Made by a program: the position numbers and the translations under genes
The notes under the pieces: generated by a model
Told to the model about the DNA's origin: nothing
The model's database searches: none
Seen by the model: only the letters and a program-made list of their open reading frames with translations
Shown: one piece after another, positions 1 to 8,665 of the stretch
Numbering within the stretch: the stretch's first letter is position 1
How the letters are laid out: each line of letters opens with the position of its first letter
NCBI RefSeq assembly: GCF_000803315.1
Contig: NZ_JRMH01000001.1
Span: 2,108,001 to 2,172,000 of the forward strand
From: Pectobacterium actinidiae
GTDB lineage: Bacteria > Pseudomonadota > Gammaproteobacteria > Enterobacterales > Enterobacteriaceae
Direction of reading: 5' to 3'
Length of the DNA: 64,000 bases

Positions 1-382
1 CAACGGTCTGAGACATAAAGAAAACGCTCTTAATGTTCAGATTCATTACGTCGTCCCAGTTTTTCTCGCTGAAGTCGATCGCATCTTCACGACGGATGAT
101 ACCGGCGTTGTTGACCAGAATGTCAACGTGACCAAATTCAGCAACGGCTTTCTCGACCAGCTCTGCATGACCAGAGACATTGCTCATGTCGGCAGTCAGG
201 CTCAGGAAACGACGTCCCAGTGCAGTGACTTTTTCGATAGTGTCTTTCGGTTCAACGATGTTGACGCCGACGATATCACAACCTGCTTGTGCCAGACCGA
301 TAGCCATGCCTTGACCCAAACCCGTATCACAACCCGTGATAAGAGCAACTTTACCTTGCAAATCAAAAGAATTTAAAATCAT
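1..382 (-). CDS. kduD: 2-dehydro-3-deoxy-D-gluconate 5-dehydrogenase KduD (partial, 3' end cut off by window)
   Basis: Reading leftward from an ATG at 380-382, the first 127 codons of a short-chain dehydrogenase run off the window edge. The family usually has about 253 residues, so half is visible. The NAD-binding glycine motif TGCDTGLGQG lies at residues 16-25 and the structural NNAG motif at 91-94; the wording throughout is very close to E. coli KduD. KduD reduces 2,5-diketo-3-deoxygluconate to 2-keto-3-deoxygluconate in the cytoplasm, a late step in using pectin- and hexuronate-derived unsaturated sugars. Upstream lies a remnant of kduI, the preceding step, then kdgF, so this was probably a fuller pectin-catabolism locus. 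The catalytic YxxxK lies beyond the edge and cannot be checked. Confidence 0.93.
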   Translation of the reverse strand, partial: MILNSFDLQGKVALITGCDTGLGQGMAIGLAQAGCDIVGVNIVEPKDTIEKVTALGRRFLSLTADMSNVSGHAELVEKAVAEFGHVDILVNNAGIIRREDAIDFSEKNWDDVMNLNIKSVFFMSQTV

Positions 383-465
383 ATCTGTAATCTCTCTATA
401 AGCGACAAAATACTTAGTCGTTAGCTGTTACTGTAGGGAACACCGGTAATTCCGGCTGAAAGCGA

Positions 466-663
466 TTAACGTAACTCGCTAACCTTGACGTGATCCATGT
501 CACCGAAAACCTGATTCTCGCCAACCATGCCCCAGATAAAGGTGTAGCGTCTGGTGCCAACACCGGAATGAATCGACCAGCTCAGTGACATCACCGCCTG
601 CTCGTTTTTTATTACGCTATGACGGGATTCCTGTGGTTGACCCATCATATGAAAAACGGCCAT
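466..663 (-). pseudogene. kduI: C-terminal remnant of kduI (5-keto-4-deoxyuronate isomerase)
   Basis: Sixty-five codons, ending in a normal stop, match the last quarter of KduI (E. coli protein about 278 residues), including the conserved blocks [20 protein letters not shown] and [12 protein letters not shown]. Upstream in the same frame there are about 27 further codons (to about 744) before a TGA; these no longer resemble the family, and the N-terminal two thirds, including most of the metal-binding cupin core, are missing. The piece sits just upstream of kduD in the same orientation, where an intact kduI could once have been co-transcribed. It is therefore read as a 5'-truncated relic. An intact copy presumably exists elsewhere if the strain grows on pectin, which cannot be seen here. 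Confidence 0.8.
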
Positions 664-804
664 TTCATCATTAACCGCTCTTGGTGAAAGCGCCGGGCGA
701 AACAGATGATGTTGCGTGGCAGTGACAACGTCACCTATTCCTCAACCTGCCCGGTTCTTTCTTGTTATGCCGGATGATAGTTTGGATGGGATGTGAATTC
801 AATA

Positions 805-826
805 AAAATGAAATAATGTTTTATTT
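805..826. promoter_or_regulatory. Putative KdgR operator upstream of kdgF
   Basis: The imperfect palindrome aatgaaataatgttttatt (807-825) resembles the KdgR box, whose half-sites read roughly AATGAAA and TTTCATT. It lies about 160 bp before kdgF and among pectin genes, which are classical KdgR targets in soft-rot bacteria. It could control kdgF, the leftward kduI/kduD remnant, or both. Confidence 0.55.
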
Positions 827-983
827 ATTTCTTGAGGGCCGTCATGGTTTTGCTTATTTTATGTTTCTTCTGGTACTGATGTGGCTAAAATGTCGCAATC
901 CATAGTCATACACTCGTTGTCGTGCACGGTTTGTTGACGCAATAGAAGGTATGGGCAATAAAAGCGTTAGAGGAGAGATGCTG

Positions 984-1316
984 ATGAGAAGATATTTTAT
1001 TGATGATGAAACGCCATGGGAAGAGCTGGGCGGTGGCATTAAACGTAAAATCATGACCTGGAGCGATGAGTTAATGATGGTTTACGTGCACTTTGATAAA
1101 GGTGCGATTGGTACACCGCACTTCCATGAGATTCACGATCAGATTGCTTATGTTGCCGCTGGCAGCTTTGAAGTCGTGATCGAAGGTGAGAAACGTATCC
1201 TGAAAACTGGCGACGCTTATCTGGCCGTGAAAAATGAAATGCACGGCGTGGTTTCGCTGGAAGACGGCAGCGTCCTGATCGATGCTTTCTCGCCTAAGCG
1301 AGCTGATTTCCTGTAA
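984..1316 (+). CDS. kdgF: KdgF, cupin that linearises unsaturated uronates
   Basis: A 110-residue single-domain cupin, the family's usual length. The metal ligands His46, His48, Gln53 and His87 are all visible. KdgF speeds conversion of the 4,5-unsaturated monouronate released from pectin to the linear 5-keto-4-deoxyuronate, the substrate for KduI. Three in-frame ATGs occur (951, 978, 984); the third is chosen because the purine-rich AGAGGAGAG lies about 8 bases before it, while the second would sit almost inside that site. The gene stands alone, with a KdgR-like site upstream and a weak hairpin after it. Its retention beside a broken kduI suggests the pathway still works using another kduI copy. 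Confidence 0.93.
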   Translation: MRRYFIDDETPWEELGGGIKRKIMTWSDELMMVYVHFDKGAIGTPHFHEIHDQIAYVAAGSFEVVIEGEKRILKTGDAYLAVKNEMHGVVSLEDGSVLIDAFSPKRADFL

Positions 1317-1325
1317 TGCCTCAAC

Positions 1326-1352
1326 GCGCGGTCAGTCTATTGGCTGACCACG
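1326..1352 (+). terminator. Weak hairpin after kdgF
   Basis: The short stem ggtcag/ctgacc, ten bases after the kdgF stop, is followed by a mildly T-rich stretch. It is a plausible but weak intrinsic terminator. Confidence 0.35.
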
Positions 1353-1425
1353 CTTTCGTTATATCCCGCGATGTCTGTTTTTCTATTCTTCTACTTCTTT
1401 ATTCCTCATTCCTACACCTGAATTT

Positions 1426-2091
1426 CTAGACTACGTGCGCGGTGGCCAGCTGATTCAGGGAATCCAGCTTATAGTCTGCCAGCGCCCAGCGAGCGTCATC
1501 GCGGAACTCAGCCTGTGGAATAACGATTGAACGCATGCGTGCCGCTTTGGTTGCGATCATGCCGTTTACCGAATCTTCCAGCGTCACACATTGTGTTGGA
1601 GGAACGCCGAGTCCGTTTGCTGCATTCAAATACACCTCTGGATGAGGCTTGCTATACGGCAGCGTCTCGGCTGACATGAGGACATCAAAGTAATGTTCCA
1701 GGTTAAACATGCGCAATACCTGCTGCTGCATGCGGAGCGGCGAAGCGGAAGCCAGTCCAATTTTGAGATTCTGTTCACGACACAGTTGCAGCGCATGTTC
1801 GACGCCGGGCAGGAGGGGGCGCTGTTCGGCAACCAGTTCAATCGCACGATCGATAATACGGCGGACAACCTCGTCCCGCGTTGGTGTCGCCCAGGGAGAA
1901 CGCTGATACCAGAGTTCGACCACCATATCGATGCGTAAACCCAGAGTATCTTTCATGGATTCTCGTAGTGAAATGTCTACGCCAAGTGAGGCGATAACCT
2001 CCAGTTCGGCCTTGTCCCACAACGGTTCTGAATCAATGAGCAGCCCATCCATATCGAAAATCGCCGCTCGTATAGAAGAATCAAAAGGCAT
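1426..2091 (-). CDS. yniC: HAD hexitol/2-deoxyglucose-6-phosphatase YniC (HxpB)
   Basis: A 221-residue HAD-superfamily phosphatase. Motif I, FDMDGLLIDSEPLW, starts at residue 12, giving nucleophile Asp13 and acid/base Asp15. The helical cap follows (about residues 20-90), then the SAS motif II (SASP) near the middle, the KPHPEVY lysine of motif III and the LEDSVNG acidic motif IV. E. coli YniC (HxpB) dephosphorylates 2-deoxyglucose-6-phosphate and some hexitol phosphates, limiting toxic sugar-phosphate build-up. It is cytoplasmic and monocistronic, and is transcribed away from yniB as in E. coli. The beta-phosphoglucomutase subfamily is the nearest alternative, but the strong YniC-like wording favours the phosphatase. 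Confidence 0.92.
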   Translation of the reverse strand: MPFDSSIRAAIFDMDGLLIDSEPLWDKAELEVIASLGVDISLRESMKDTLGLRIDMVVELWYQRSPWATPTRDEVVRRIIDRAIELVAEQRPLLPGVEHALQLCREQNLKIGLASASPLRMQQQVLRMFNLEHYFDVLMSAETLPYSKPHPEVYLNAANGLGVPPTQCVTLEDSVNGMIATKAARMRSIVIPQAEFRDDARWALADYKLDSLNQLATAHVV

Positions 2092-2277
2092 ACCACGGGC
2101 TCCGTCAGCAAAGGAAAAGAAAATTTACTGATAAACTATACCTTAATAAGTCGAGTTGCAGGGGACTACTCAGGCGATGCAGGAGATAAAGTGTTGACTG
2201 TGCGTAAAGTTACAGTAGGCTACCCGTCGTACTAAAACGATACATTACCGATGTTGCGTCGCTAAGAAGGGGTTCTC

Positions 2278-2826
2278 ATGACGTATCAACAGGCTGGCCG
2301 TATTGCCGTCGTTAAACGCATTGCCGGATGGATCCTTTTTATTCCCGCGCTGCTTTCAACCTTCGTCTCGCTGGCTAACTATCTCTATGCTTATACCCAG
2401 AAAAAACAGGGTATTGATGCTGTTCTTCTGGATTTTGTGCACCTGATGGTCGACATGGTGCGCTTCAATACGCCTTTCCTGAATATTTTTTGGTACAACT
2501 CGCCGGTACCGGATTTTACGCGTTTTTTCAGTGGGGCGACGCTGATGTTTTGGCTGATCTACATCCTGATTTTTATTGGCCTGGCTTTACAGGTTTCGGG
2601 CGCCCGGATGTCTCGTCAGGCTAAGGCCATAAAGGAAGGCATTGAAGATCAACTGATTCTGGAAAAGATGAAAGGTGATGGTGGGAACACGCGTGAGACG
2701 CTGGAATCACGTGTTATTGTTCCTGGACACACAATTTTTGTGCAATTCTTTCCGCTTTATATCTTGCCGGTGATTATCGCAGGTATTGGCTATCTGGTAC
2801 TACGTTTATTAGGGTTACCAGTCTGA
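2278..2826 (+). CDS. yniB: Inner-membrane protein YniB
   Basis: A 182-residue hydrophobic protein with three clear membrane stretches (about residues 14-36, 85-108 and 155-178) and a charged cytoplasmic segment between the last two. The sequence and the position between yniC and yniA match YniB, an enterobacterial inner-membrane protein of unknown function. The ATG at 2278 follows aagaaggggttctc, which supplies a good ribosome-binding site about 6 bases upstream. It is a single gene that ends in a strong hairpin. No catalytic motif is visible, so no function is proposed. Confidence 0.88.
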   Translation: MTYQQAGRIAVVKRIAGWILFIPALLSTFVSLANYLYAYTQKKQGIDAVLLDFVHLMVDMVRFNTPFLNIFWYNSPVPDFTRFFSGATLMFWLIYILIFIGLALQVSGARMSRQAKAIKEGIEDQLILEKMKGDGGNTRETLESRVIVPGHTIFVQFFPLYILPVIIAGIGYLVLRLLGLPV

Positions 2827-2830
2827 TTGA

Positions 2831-2859
2831 CGCTCTGGCGCAGCCGTTGCGCCAGAGCG
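2831..2859 (+). terminator. Intrinsic terminator after yniB
   Basis: A perfect 12-bp stem (cgctctggcgca/tgcgccagagcg) with a 5-base loop starts four bases after the yniB stop and is followed by a pyrimidine-rich tract. It lies between convergent yniB and yniA and may serve both. Confidence 0.75.
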
Positions 2860-2910
2860 GTATTCTTCTCACCTTAGCCCAAGACTCTCATATTAACGCA
2901 ACCCTTAGCC

Positions 2911-3771
2911 TTAGATTAAAAGCTGTCGCTCAATGAGCTGTTGCGCTTCAACAATATGTTTGCCGCCGAAAAGATTGGCGCGGTTAAGCAGATAATAAAT
3001 CTGGTAAATGGGCTGGCGATCGATAAAGCCTTTATCCAGCGGCCACACACTCTGGTAACCATCATAAATCTGTGGGGGCAGGGCTGGATAGCGTGGCAGC
3101 ATCGCTAAATCACATTCTCTGTCCCCCCAATAGCAGGCCGGATCGAACAGATAAGCGCCATCCTGACCATTCGCACAGTTCTCTGGCCATAGGTCTCCGT
3201 GCAAGAGCGACGGCTGGGGCTGATGCCCTGCCAGACGTTCCTCAACGCGTGCGATTAGCGTTTCAATATGACCAAAATGCATCCCTTTTTCTGCTGCAAG
3301 CTGTAACTGCCAGCCAATACGCTGTTCGGCAAAAAAAGTCGCCCAGCGCCGCTGCCAACTGTTTGGCTGAGGCGTTGTTGAGAGGTCGTTATCGAAATCC
3401 AGTCCAAATTGCGGCTGCTCGCTCCATTGATGCAGGCGTGCTAACTGTTCGCCCAGGCACCAGGCGCTGTGTGCATCTAACGGTTTGACGGGCAGATATT
3501 GCAGAAGCAGGAAGCTGTGTTCGCGGGAGCTACCGACGCCATAGACGGCGGGTACACGCACCGTATTGCTGCGGCTCAGCAAGTGAAGCTGATCGGCTTC
3601 AGCAGTGAATTTAGCCAGCATTTCACGACTATCGCATTTTACGAAAACGTCATGCTCGCCGTAGCGGACATACCAGGCTGGATGTATTTCGCCGCCGGAT
3701 AATTCGCGACGCTCCTGAATATCCGCAGTACCGTGATGCTCTTCCAAAAGTCGGCTGATAGCTTGCCACAT
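2911..3771 (-). CDS. yniA: Fructosamine-kinase-family protein YniA
   Basis: A 286-residue APH/fructosamine-3-kinase-like protein. The LLHGDLWPEN block (about residues 190-199) gives the catalytic Asp and Asn, and the YLFDPACYWGDRECDLAM block supplies the metal-binding Asp and the typical family tail. Bacterial members phosphorylate sugar amines, acting in deglycation or small-molecule phosphorylation; the substrate of YniA itself is not firmly known. The order yniC-yniB-yniA with yniB opposed is that of E. coli. The ATG at 3769-3771 is used; the following residues align with the family N-terminus. The gene is monocistronic and is followed on its strand by the yniB terminator hairpin. Confidence 0.9.
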   Translation of the reverse strand: MWQAISRLLEEHHGTADIQERRELSGGEIHPAWYVRYGEHDVFVKCDSREMLAKFTAEADQLHLLSRSNTVRVPAVYGVGSSREHSFLLLQYLPVKPLDAHSAWCLGEQLARLHQWSEQPQFGLDFDNDLSTTPQPNSWQRRWATFFAEQRIGWQLQLAAEKGMHFGHIETLIARVEERLAGHQPQPSLLHGDLWPENCANGQDGAYLFDPACYWGDRECDLAMLPRYPALPPQIYDGYQSVWPLDKGFIDRQPIYQIYYLLNRANLFGGKHIVEAQQLIERQLLI

Positions 3772-3982
3772 AAGGTCATCCTCCCGTTGATGTTGCCCGA
3801 TACGATGCTGTTCACTGAGGTGGTACGTTTACGGTAACCCATTGAGCGTAATAAAAATGGAATCTACAGCACAGTGATAACCGATAGGCCGAGATAACGA
3901 GAAACAAGTATAGTCGGAATTAAAAATAGCGGAGTTAGGATGACGCTCAATCCGTTAGATAAGGCAATGAAATCGCGTATGA

Positions 3983-4018
3983 ATGACGTAACCGACGGCT
4001 GTTTTTCGGTTACGTCAT
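3983..4018. repeat. Long perfect hairpin downstream of the sit operon
   Basis: A perfect 13-bp inverted repeat, atgacgtaaccga/tcggttacgtcat, with a 10-base loop sits 24 bp beyond the sitD stop. There is no U-run on the sitD strand, so it is either a rho-assisted or mRNA-stabilising 3' structure or a small palindromic repeat. The rest of the 270-bp gap between yniA and sitD shows nothing recognisable. Confidence 0.55.
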
Positions 4019-4041
4019 GCTAAAAGGTTGGGACAAGGGAA

Positions 4042-4899
4042 TTACAACGCGTCGGTGACGATCTGAGATGCCGCCTGACGACGTTGTTTAAGCTGGTGGT
4101 AAGTCAGCGCCAGCGTGAAGAACAGCGCCTGAACGATAACGATGCAAGGACCGGTTGCGCCATCAATATAGAAACTGATCAGCGTACCGGCAACACAGGA
4201 AATGACAGAAACCAGCGTAGCAACAAGCACCATGCGCTCAAAACGTTTACAGACCATGAAGGCAATAATGCCTGGTGCAATCAGCATCGCGATCACCAGA
4301 ATAACGCCGACGGCCTGTAAGGATGCGACAATCGTCATCGCCAACAGGCTTAGCAAGCCGTAGTGCAGCAGCTTAACAGGCAGGCCGATAACGCGGGCAT
4401 GATTGGGATCGAAGCAGTACAGCATGAAATCTCGGCGTTTTAACAAGATGACAGCCAGCGTGACTCCGGCAATCAGTAAGATTTGCGTCAGCTCTTGCTG
4501 AGTGATGCCCAGCACGTTACCAAACAGAATATGGTTCAGGTGCTGATCGGTATCGATGCGCGCAAACATGACTAGCCCCAGCGCAAACATGCCGGAAAAG
4601 ATGATCCCCATTACCGTGTCTTCTTTGACCCGGCTGTGTTCTTTCACGTATCCCGTCGCTACCGCACAAAAAATACCAGATACAAAAGCCCCGATGACTA
4701 ATGGGATCCCCAGTAAAAACGCGACAACGATACCAGGCAGCACAGCATGGGAAATGGCATCCCCCATGAGCGACCAGCCTTTCAGCACCAGATAACACGA
4801 CAGCACTGCGCAGACCGTACCGGTGACGACGGCGGCGAGTAACGCACGCTGCATGAACGGATAGGACAGGGGATCGATGAGCCAGCTAATGAGCGTCAT
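4042..4899 (-). CDS. sitD: Mn/Fe ABC importer permease SitD/YfeD
   Basis: A 285-residue integral membrane protein of the ABC-3 (zinc/manganese/iron) permease family, with about eight hydrophobic helices. The conserved GWSLMGDAISHAVLPG segment lies near residue 45. It is homologous to the adjacent SitC and together they would form the heterodimeric channel that receives metal from the binding protein SitA. Its ATG overlaps the sitC stop by four bases (4896-4899), indicating translational coupling. It is the last gene of the sitABCD operon. Yersinia YfeABCD and Salmonella SitABCD, the closest described systems, import Mn2+ and Fe2+. Specificity cannot be read from the permease alone. Confidence 0.93.
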   Translation of the reverse strand: MTLISWLIDPLSYPFMQRALLAAVVTGTVCAVLSCYLVLKGWSLMGDAISHAVLPGIVVAFLLGIPLVIGAFVSGIFCAVATGYVKEHSRVKEDTVMGIIFSGMFALGLVMFARIDTDQHLNHILFGNVLGITQQELTQILLIAGVTLAVILLKRRDFMLYCFDPNHARVIGLPVKLLHYGLLSLLAMTIVASLQAVGVILVIAMLIAPGIIAFMVCKRFERMVLVATLVSVISCVAGTLISFYIDGATGPCIVIVQALFFTLALTYHQLKQRRQAASQIVTDAL

Positions 4900-5759
4900 A
4901 ATGCATCTCCTGATTGATCGCGTAACCGTAGACGGCGCGATGCCAGTAATCCATGTTTGGGTGCAAAGACAAATGCCAACAGGAAGATGACGGTTTGCAA
5001 CGTGACAATCACGCCGCCGGTTGCACCATCAAGGAAGAAGCTCAGGTAAGCCCCGACCGCGCTGGTGATCGCCCCCAGTGCAATAGAAATCATGACCAGA
5101 CGACCAAATCGGTCGGTGAGCAGGTAAGCTGTGGCACCCGGTGTAATTACCATCGCGATCACCAAAATAGCCCCGACGGTTTGCAACGCCGCGACGGTAC
5201 AGGCACTCAGCAGCGTAAAGAACAGAATTTTCAGCTTCAGCGGGGAAAGGCCAATGGAACGAGCATGGTTCTCATCAAAAAAGACGGCCAGCAGATCTTT
5301 CCACAGCAGGCAGAGAATCACGAACGTTACGCCGATGATGATTTCAACTTGCAGAATATCTTCGTCGGCAATGCCCAAAATATTGCCAAAAATGATGGAT
5401 TGCACGTTAACCGATGTCGGGTTGAGCGAAATAATTAGCAGGCCGACAGCGAAAAACGTTGAGAAAATAAAGCCGATAATTGCATCTTCGCGCAATCGGG
5501 TAATATGACGGATGAGTGTCATGGCCAGCGCGGCAAGCATGCCGGTAAAAAATGCACCAGCCGCATAGGGCAGGCCTAGTGCATAGGCTCCTGCGACGCC
5601 GGGGACGACGGAGTGAGAGAGCGCATCGCCCATCAGCGACCAGCCTTTCAGCATCAGGTACGCTGAAAGAAAAGCACACACGCCACCGACAATCGCGCTG
5701 ACCCAGATCGCCTTGACCATGTAGTTATAGCTGAATGGCTGCAACAGGATATCGATCAT
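4896..5759 (-). CDS. sitC: Mn/Fe ABC importer permease SitC/YfeC
   Basis: A 287-residue ABC-3 family permease with about eight transmembrane helices and the family segment GWSLMGDALSHSVVPG near residue 40. It pairs with SitD to form the inner-membrane pore. The start codon overlaps the last base of sitB (5759) and the stop overlaps sitD, so all four sit genes are tightly coupled. As in other YfeC/SitC proteins, the C-terminus (about residues 265-287) is a basic cytoplasmic tail. A clear operon member under the Fur-box promoter upstream of sitA. Confidence 0.93.
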   Translation of the reverse strand: MIDILLQPFSYNYMVKAIWVSAIVGGVCAFLSAYLMLKGWSLMGDALSHSVVPGVAGAYALGLPYAAGAFFTGMLAALAMTLIRHITRLREDAIIGFIFSTFFAVGLLIISLNPTSVNVQSIIFGNILGIADEDILQVEIIIGVTFVILCLLWKDLLAVFFDENHARSIGLSPLKLKILFFTLLSACTVAALQTVGAILVIAMVITPGATAYLLTDRFGRLVMISIALGAITSAVGAYLSFFLDGATGGVIVTLQTVIFLLAFVFAPKHGLLASRRLRLRDQSGDAL

Positions 5760-6649
5760 CAGGGCTTTTTCTCCTCCGGTACAGCGCGTGATGCAGGAGG
5801 ATCGCTCTTGGTCGACCCATAGAACACAGCCGGACGCTCATCGTCTGTTAACACCGTCACCGAGCGGACATCGTCATCATCGTGAAGATGCGATCCCCCG
5901 AGGTTGATGTGCCGCAGAACACCACCGAACGTTTTCTCCAAATTGCTTTGGGTAAAGGTGCTGTGCGTCGGCCCTGCGGCTAAAACGGTGCGATTGACCA
6001 AAATAACGTTGTCACAAAACTCAGGAACGCTACCGAGGTTATGAGTTGCCACCAGAATCAAATGCCCTTCATCGCGCAAGGTGCGAAGCAGGTCGATAAT
6101 GGCATTCTCTGTTTTAACGTCTACGCCGGTAAAAGGCTCATCCAGCAGCAACACGCTGCCTTGTTGAGCGAGCGCCCGCGCCAGAAAGACGCGCTTTTTC
6201 TGTCCACCGGACAATTCACCGATCTGGCGATGTTGCAGCGTTGATAGCCCGACGCGCTCCAGCGACTCCGCCACAATAGCGCGGTCTTGTTTACTGGGAA
6301 TGCGTAGGAAATTCATCCTCCCGTAGCGTCCCATCATGACCACGTCGGAAACCAGAACGGGAAAATTCCAGTCCACGTCTTCTGTTTGTGGAACATAAGC
6401 AACCAGATTCTGTTTCAGCGCCTGATAGATTGGTTGCTGATTGAGCAGGACCTGCCCTGAGGTTGGCTTGACCAACCCCATGATGCTTTTGAACAACGTC
6501 GATTTTCCACTGCCGTTTACGCCAACCAAGGCGCAAATTGTGCCGCCAGTCAGGGAAAAAGAGGCATGGCGAATAGCCTGATGCCCGTTGCTGTAAGTAA
6601 CCGAAACATCATTGACTTCTAATGACTGTACGGCTCGATCACGACTCAT
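5759..6649 (-). CDS. sitB: Mn/Fe ABC importer ATPase SitB/YfeB
   Basis: A 296-residue ABC ATPase. Walker [10 protein letters not shown] is at residues 43-51, the signature LSGGQ near 144-148, Walker B VLLLDEP near 165-171, and a switch-loop His (ATHN) near 203. It powers import of manganese or ferrous iron through SitCD. The stop of sitA overlaps its start by four bases. The last 45 or so residues form an acidic, His/Asp-rich tail with SHLHDDDD, a common C-terminal extension in this subgroup whose role is not clear. Nothing suggests loss of function. Confidence 0.94.
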   Translation of the reverse strand: MSRDRAVQSLEVNDVSVTYSNGHQAIRHASFSLTGGTICALVGVNGSGKSTLFKSIMGLVKPTSGQVLLNQQPIYQALKQNLVAYVPQTEDVDWNFPVLVSDVVMMGRYGRMNFLRIPSKQDRAIVAESLERVGLSTLQHRQIGELSGGQKKRVFLARALAQQGSVLLLDEPFTGVDVKTENAIIDLLRTLRDEGHLILVATHNLGSVPEFCDNVILVNRTVLAAGPTHSTFTQSNLEKTFGGVLRHINLGGSHLHDDDDVRSVTVLTDDERPAVFYGSTKSDPPASRAVPEEKKP

Positions 6650-7560
6650 TGATTAAATCCTTTAGCGATGGTTTCCACCGTCACTTTTAACAGATCGATA
6701 TAGGTCGGCACGGGGCCTTTTTCTGTAGACAGTGAATCAACATACAGCACGCCGCCATATTTCGCCCCCGTTTCTTTACTGACCTGTTTTGCCGGCTTAT
6801 CGGAAACGGTGCTTTCGCTGAATACGACAGGGATAGCCTTCTCACGTACGGTATCGATAACCCGACGCACCTGCTGCGGTGAACCTTGCTCATCGGCATT
6901 GATTGGCCAGAGATAGACTTCATTGAATTGATAGTCTTTTGCCAAATAGCTGAACGCCCCTTCACTAGTGACTAACCAGCGTTGCTGTTCTGGGATACGG
7001 GCAAGACGCTCACGTAGCGGCGTATCAAGAGCCTTAATTTTTTCTGCATAGGCTTTGGCGTTACGGTTATACGTCTCTGCATTGGCGGGATCGGCTTGCA
7101 CCAAACCTTTACGGATATTTTCGATATAGATTAATGCATTGGAGGGAGACATCCAGGCATGTGGGTTCGGGTTGCCATTATAGGCGCCTTCGCGGATAGG
7201 AAGCGGCGTGATACCTTCCGTCACCACAACGGCTGGTACATTTTTCACGTTCTCGAAAAAGCGCGTAAACCAACGTTCGAGATTCATGCCGTTCCACAGC
7301 ACCAGCTGTGCGGACTGTGCTTTTACAATATCACGTGGTGTCGGTTGATAATCATGAATCTCCGCACCGGGTTTGGTGATGGACTCAACCGTCGCGGCAT
7401 CGCCTGCAATATTCTGTGCGATATCCTGAATAATGGTAAAGGTCGTGATGACTTTAAGCTTTTCAGCCGCCTGAGCAGAAGTGCTGGCTAGAAGCAGTAA
7501 AGCGCATGGCAGTGCCATACGGCGAAACAGGGCAGGTAAATGAGCGTGAAAACCAATCAT
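6646..7560 (-). CDS. sitA: Mn/Fe ABC importer periplasmic binding protein SitA/YfeA
   Basis: A 304-residue cluster A-I substrate-binding protein. A signal peptide covers residues 1-31, with probable cleavage after AQA. The metal ligands expected for this family are present: His in [11 protein letters not shown], His in NPHAWMSP, Glu in TSEGAF and Asp in YVDSLS. It captures Mn2+/Fe2+ in the periplasm and hands it to SitCD. First gene of a four-gene operon, with a Fur-like box 35 to 53 bp upstream of its ATG. The ligand set resembles the Mn/Fe type; a zinc-type protein (ZnuA) normally has a long His-rich loop, which is absent here. Confidence 0.94.
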   Translation of the reverse strand: MIGFHAHLPALFRRMALPCALLLLASTSAQAAEKLKVITTFTIIQDIAQNIAGDAATVESITKPGAEIHDYQPTPRDIVKAQSAQLVLWNGMNLERWFTRFFENVKNVPAVVVTEGITPLPIREGAYNGNPNPHAWMSPSNALIYIENIRKGLVQADPANAETYNRNAKAYAEKIKALDTPLRERLARIPEQQRWLVTSEGAFSYLAKDYQFNEVYLWPINADEQGSPQQVRRVIDTVREKAIPVVFSESTVSDKPAKQVSKETGAKYGGVLYVDSLSTEKGPVPTYIDLLKVTVETIAKGFNQ

Positions 7561-7594
7561 GCGGATATCCTTACAAACCGTGAAAGTGTTATTT

Positions 7595-7613
7595 GAGAAT
7601 AATTATCAATATC
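7595..7613. promoter_or_regulatory. Fur box upstream of sitABCD
   Basis: On the minus strand the 19-mer gatattgataattattctc agrees with the Fur consensus GATAATGATAATCATTATC at 16 of 19 positions. It sits in the sitA promoter region, which fits iron-repressed expression of the importer. Confidence 0.75.
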
Positions 7614-7969
7614 ATTTAAGTCAAGAGGCAGAGAAGGGCGGGAGGTGAATATTGGAAGGTGTCTCATGACACAAGAAATCACTGTTCGCAGGCACGTCGC
7701 ACGCGCTTGCGTGGGTAAGGAACGCATCATGCTCCTTTGATAACAGAAATGTTGCTTTAATTTAATGAATCGTACTTAAGGTTACAACGAAAGTCTAACG
7801 GTAACGGTAGTGTACTGTCGCGCAACTATACATAGCTATACACATGGTGAAATTTACGCCAAAAGAAGAGAAGAACCTGATACATCCTTAAGAAAATACC
7901 GACGACTGCCGATAAACCATAAAGAATGTGAGAGATGTCTCTATTTTAGACAAAAGGGTTGTAAGTGAT
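7614..7969. other. Gene-free stretch between sitA and the 31-codon ORF
   Basis: About 350 bp with no convincing coding frame beyond a 15-codon one at about 7843. It presumably holds promoters for the rightward small genes. No clear operator or hairpin was recognised. Confidence 0.5.
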
Positions 7970-8065
7970 ATGAGCACAAAATCAGAACGACGTTGGAAAC
8001 TGGCGAGTGTAGTCTTATTGGTTTTTTTGGTGGCGTTATTAGTGTTGCTGGTTCAAAGCAGTTAA
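7970..8065 (+). CDS. Possible 31-residue single-pass membrane peptide
   Basis: ATG at 7970 opens 31 codons. The translated peptide starts with a charged segment (MSTKSERRWK) followed by one uninterrupted hydrophobic helix (residues 11-27) and ends VQSS. This is the layout of enterobacterial one-helix regulators. In E. coli the tiny genes mgrB and yobF lie in this neighbourhood upstream of cspC, but the sequence does not resemble MgrB, lacking its cysteines. A purine-rich AAGGG lies 11 bases upstream, rather far for a ribosome-binding site. No function can be assigned; it may be noncoding. Confidence 0.5.
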   Translation: MSTKSERRWKLASVVLLVFLVALLVLLVQSS

Positions 8066-8507
8066 TTCCTAACGTGACGAAATGTTAGGTTATAAATAAT
8101 TTCTATTATGTAATGTATTAATGCAACAGATACAGATAGCATAAAAATGACAATCGATTTTAAACATTGATATAAGTGTGATTGCGGATGATCACGCCAG
8201 TGGTTAATGGTCAATATACTTTCATAACAGAACGCCAATTATAGCTTTTTGTTATGATTGCCGATGTCTCTGTGCCAGAAATGCGACGGTTGTCGCGTAT
8301 TTTTTGCATAATAGAATCTGAAGTGTGTTTATTGTGTCGGGGCAAAAGCCGCCTGTGAATATAAGTGTCAGCGAGCATTATCGTGTATTAATGAATCAGG
8401 GATGACGTGAATTTGTGCGGCGTGTCCATGACTGGCAAAAAAGGTCTTGCCATCGTTTACATAGTGTGTAATAACGCTTCTGGGTAAAACGAGGTACAGT
8501 TCTGTAT
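8066..8507. other. Intergenic and leader region upstream of yobF-cspC
   Basis: About 440 AT-rich bases with no gene-like frame. They probably contain the yobF-cspC promoter and long 5' leader. I could not identify specific sites. Confidence 0.4.
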
Positions 8508-8624
8508 ATGAATGGCATTTTCAGTAAAGAAGACTTAAGTACAACCTTTAGTGTTGCATTCTGCTTCTCTGCCGATCCTTATCTTAGTGCCTCAGGCAGT
8601 AACGACTTTGGTTTGTCTGTATAA
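8508..8624 (+). CDS. yobF: YobF-like small protein (DUF2627 family)
   Basis: Thirty-eight codons directly upstream of cspC. The peptide begins [11 protein letters not shown] and contains [10 protein letters not shown], matching E. coli YobF (begins MCGIFSKEVLS, with FSAEPYIGAS) in sequence and in position, as yobF precedes cspC there too. YobF is a stress-associated small protein of unclear role, co-transcribed with cspC. This version is about nine residues shorter than the 47-residue E. coli protein and lacks its basic C-terminus. Candidate ribosome-binding site GAGG lies about 13 bases upstream. The gene is easily missed because of its size. Confidence 0.8.
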   Translation: MNGIFSKEDLSTTFSVAFCFSADPYLSASGSNDFGLSV

Positions 8625-8665
8625 CGCCTTTTGGGCGGTTTAAACAATTAAAGGAAATATTTGAA

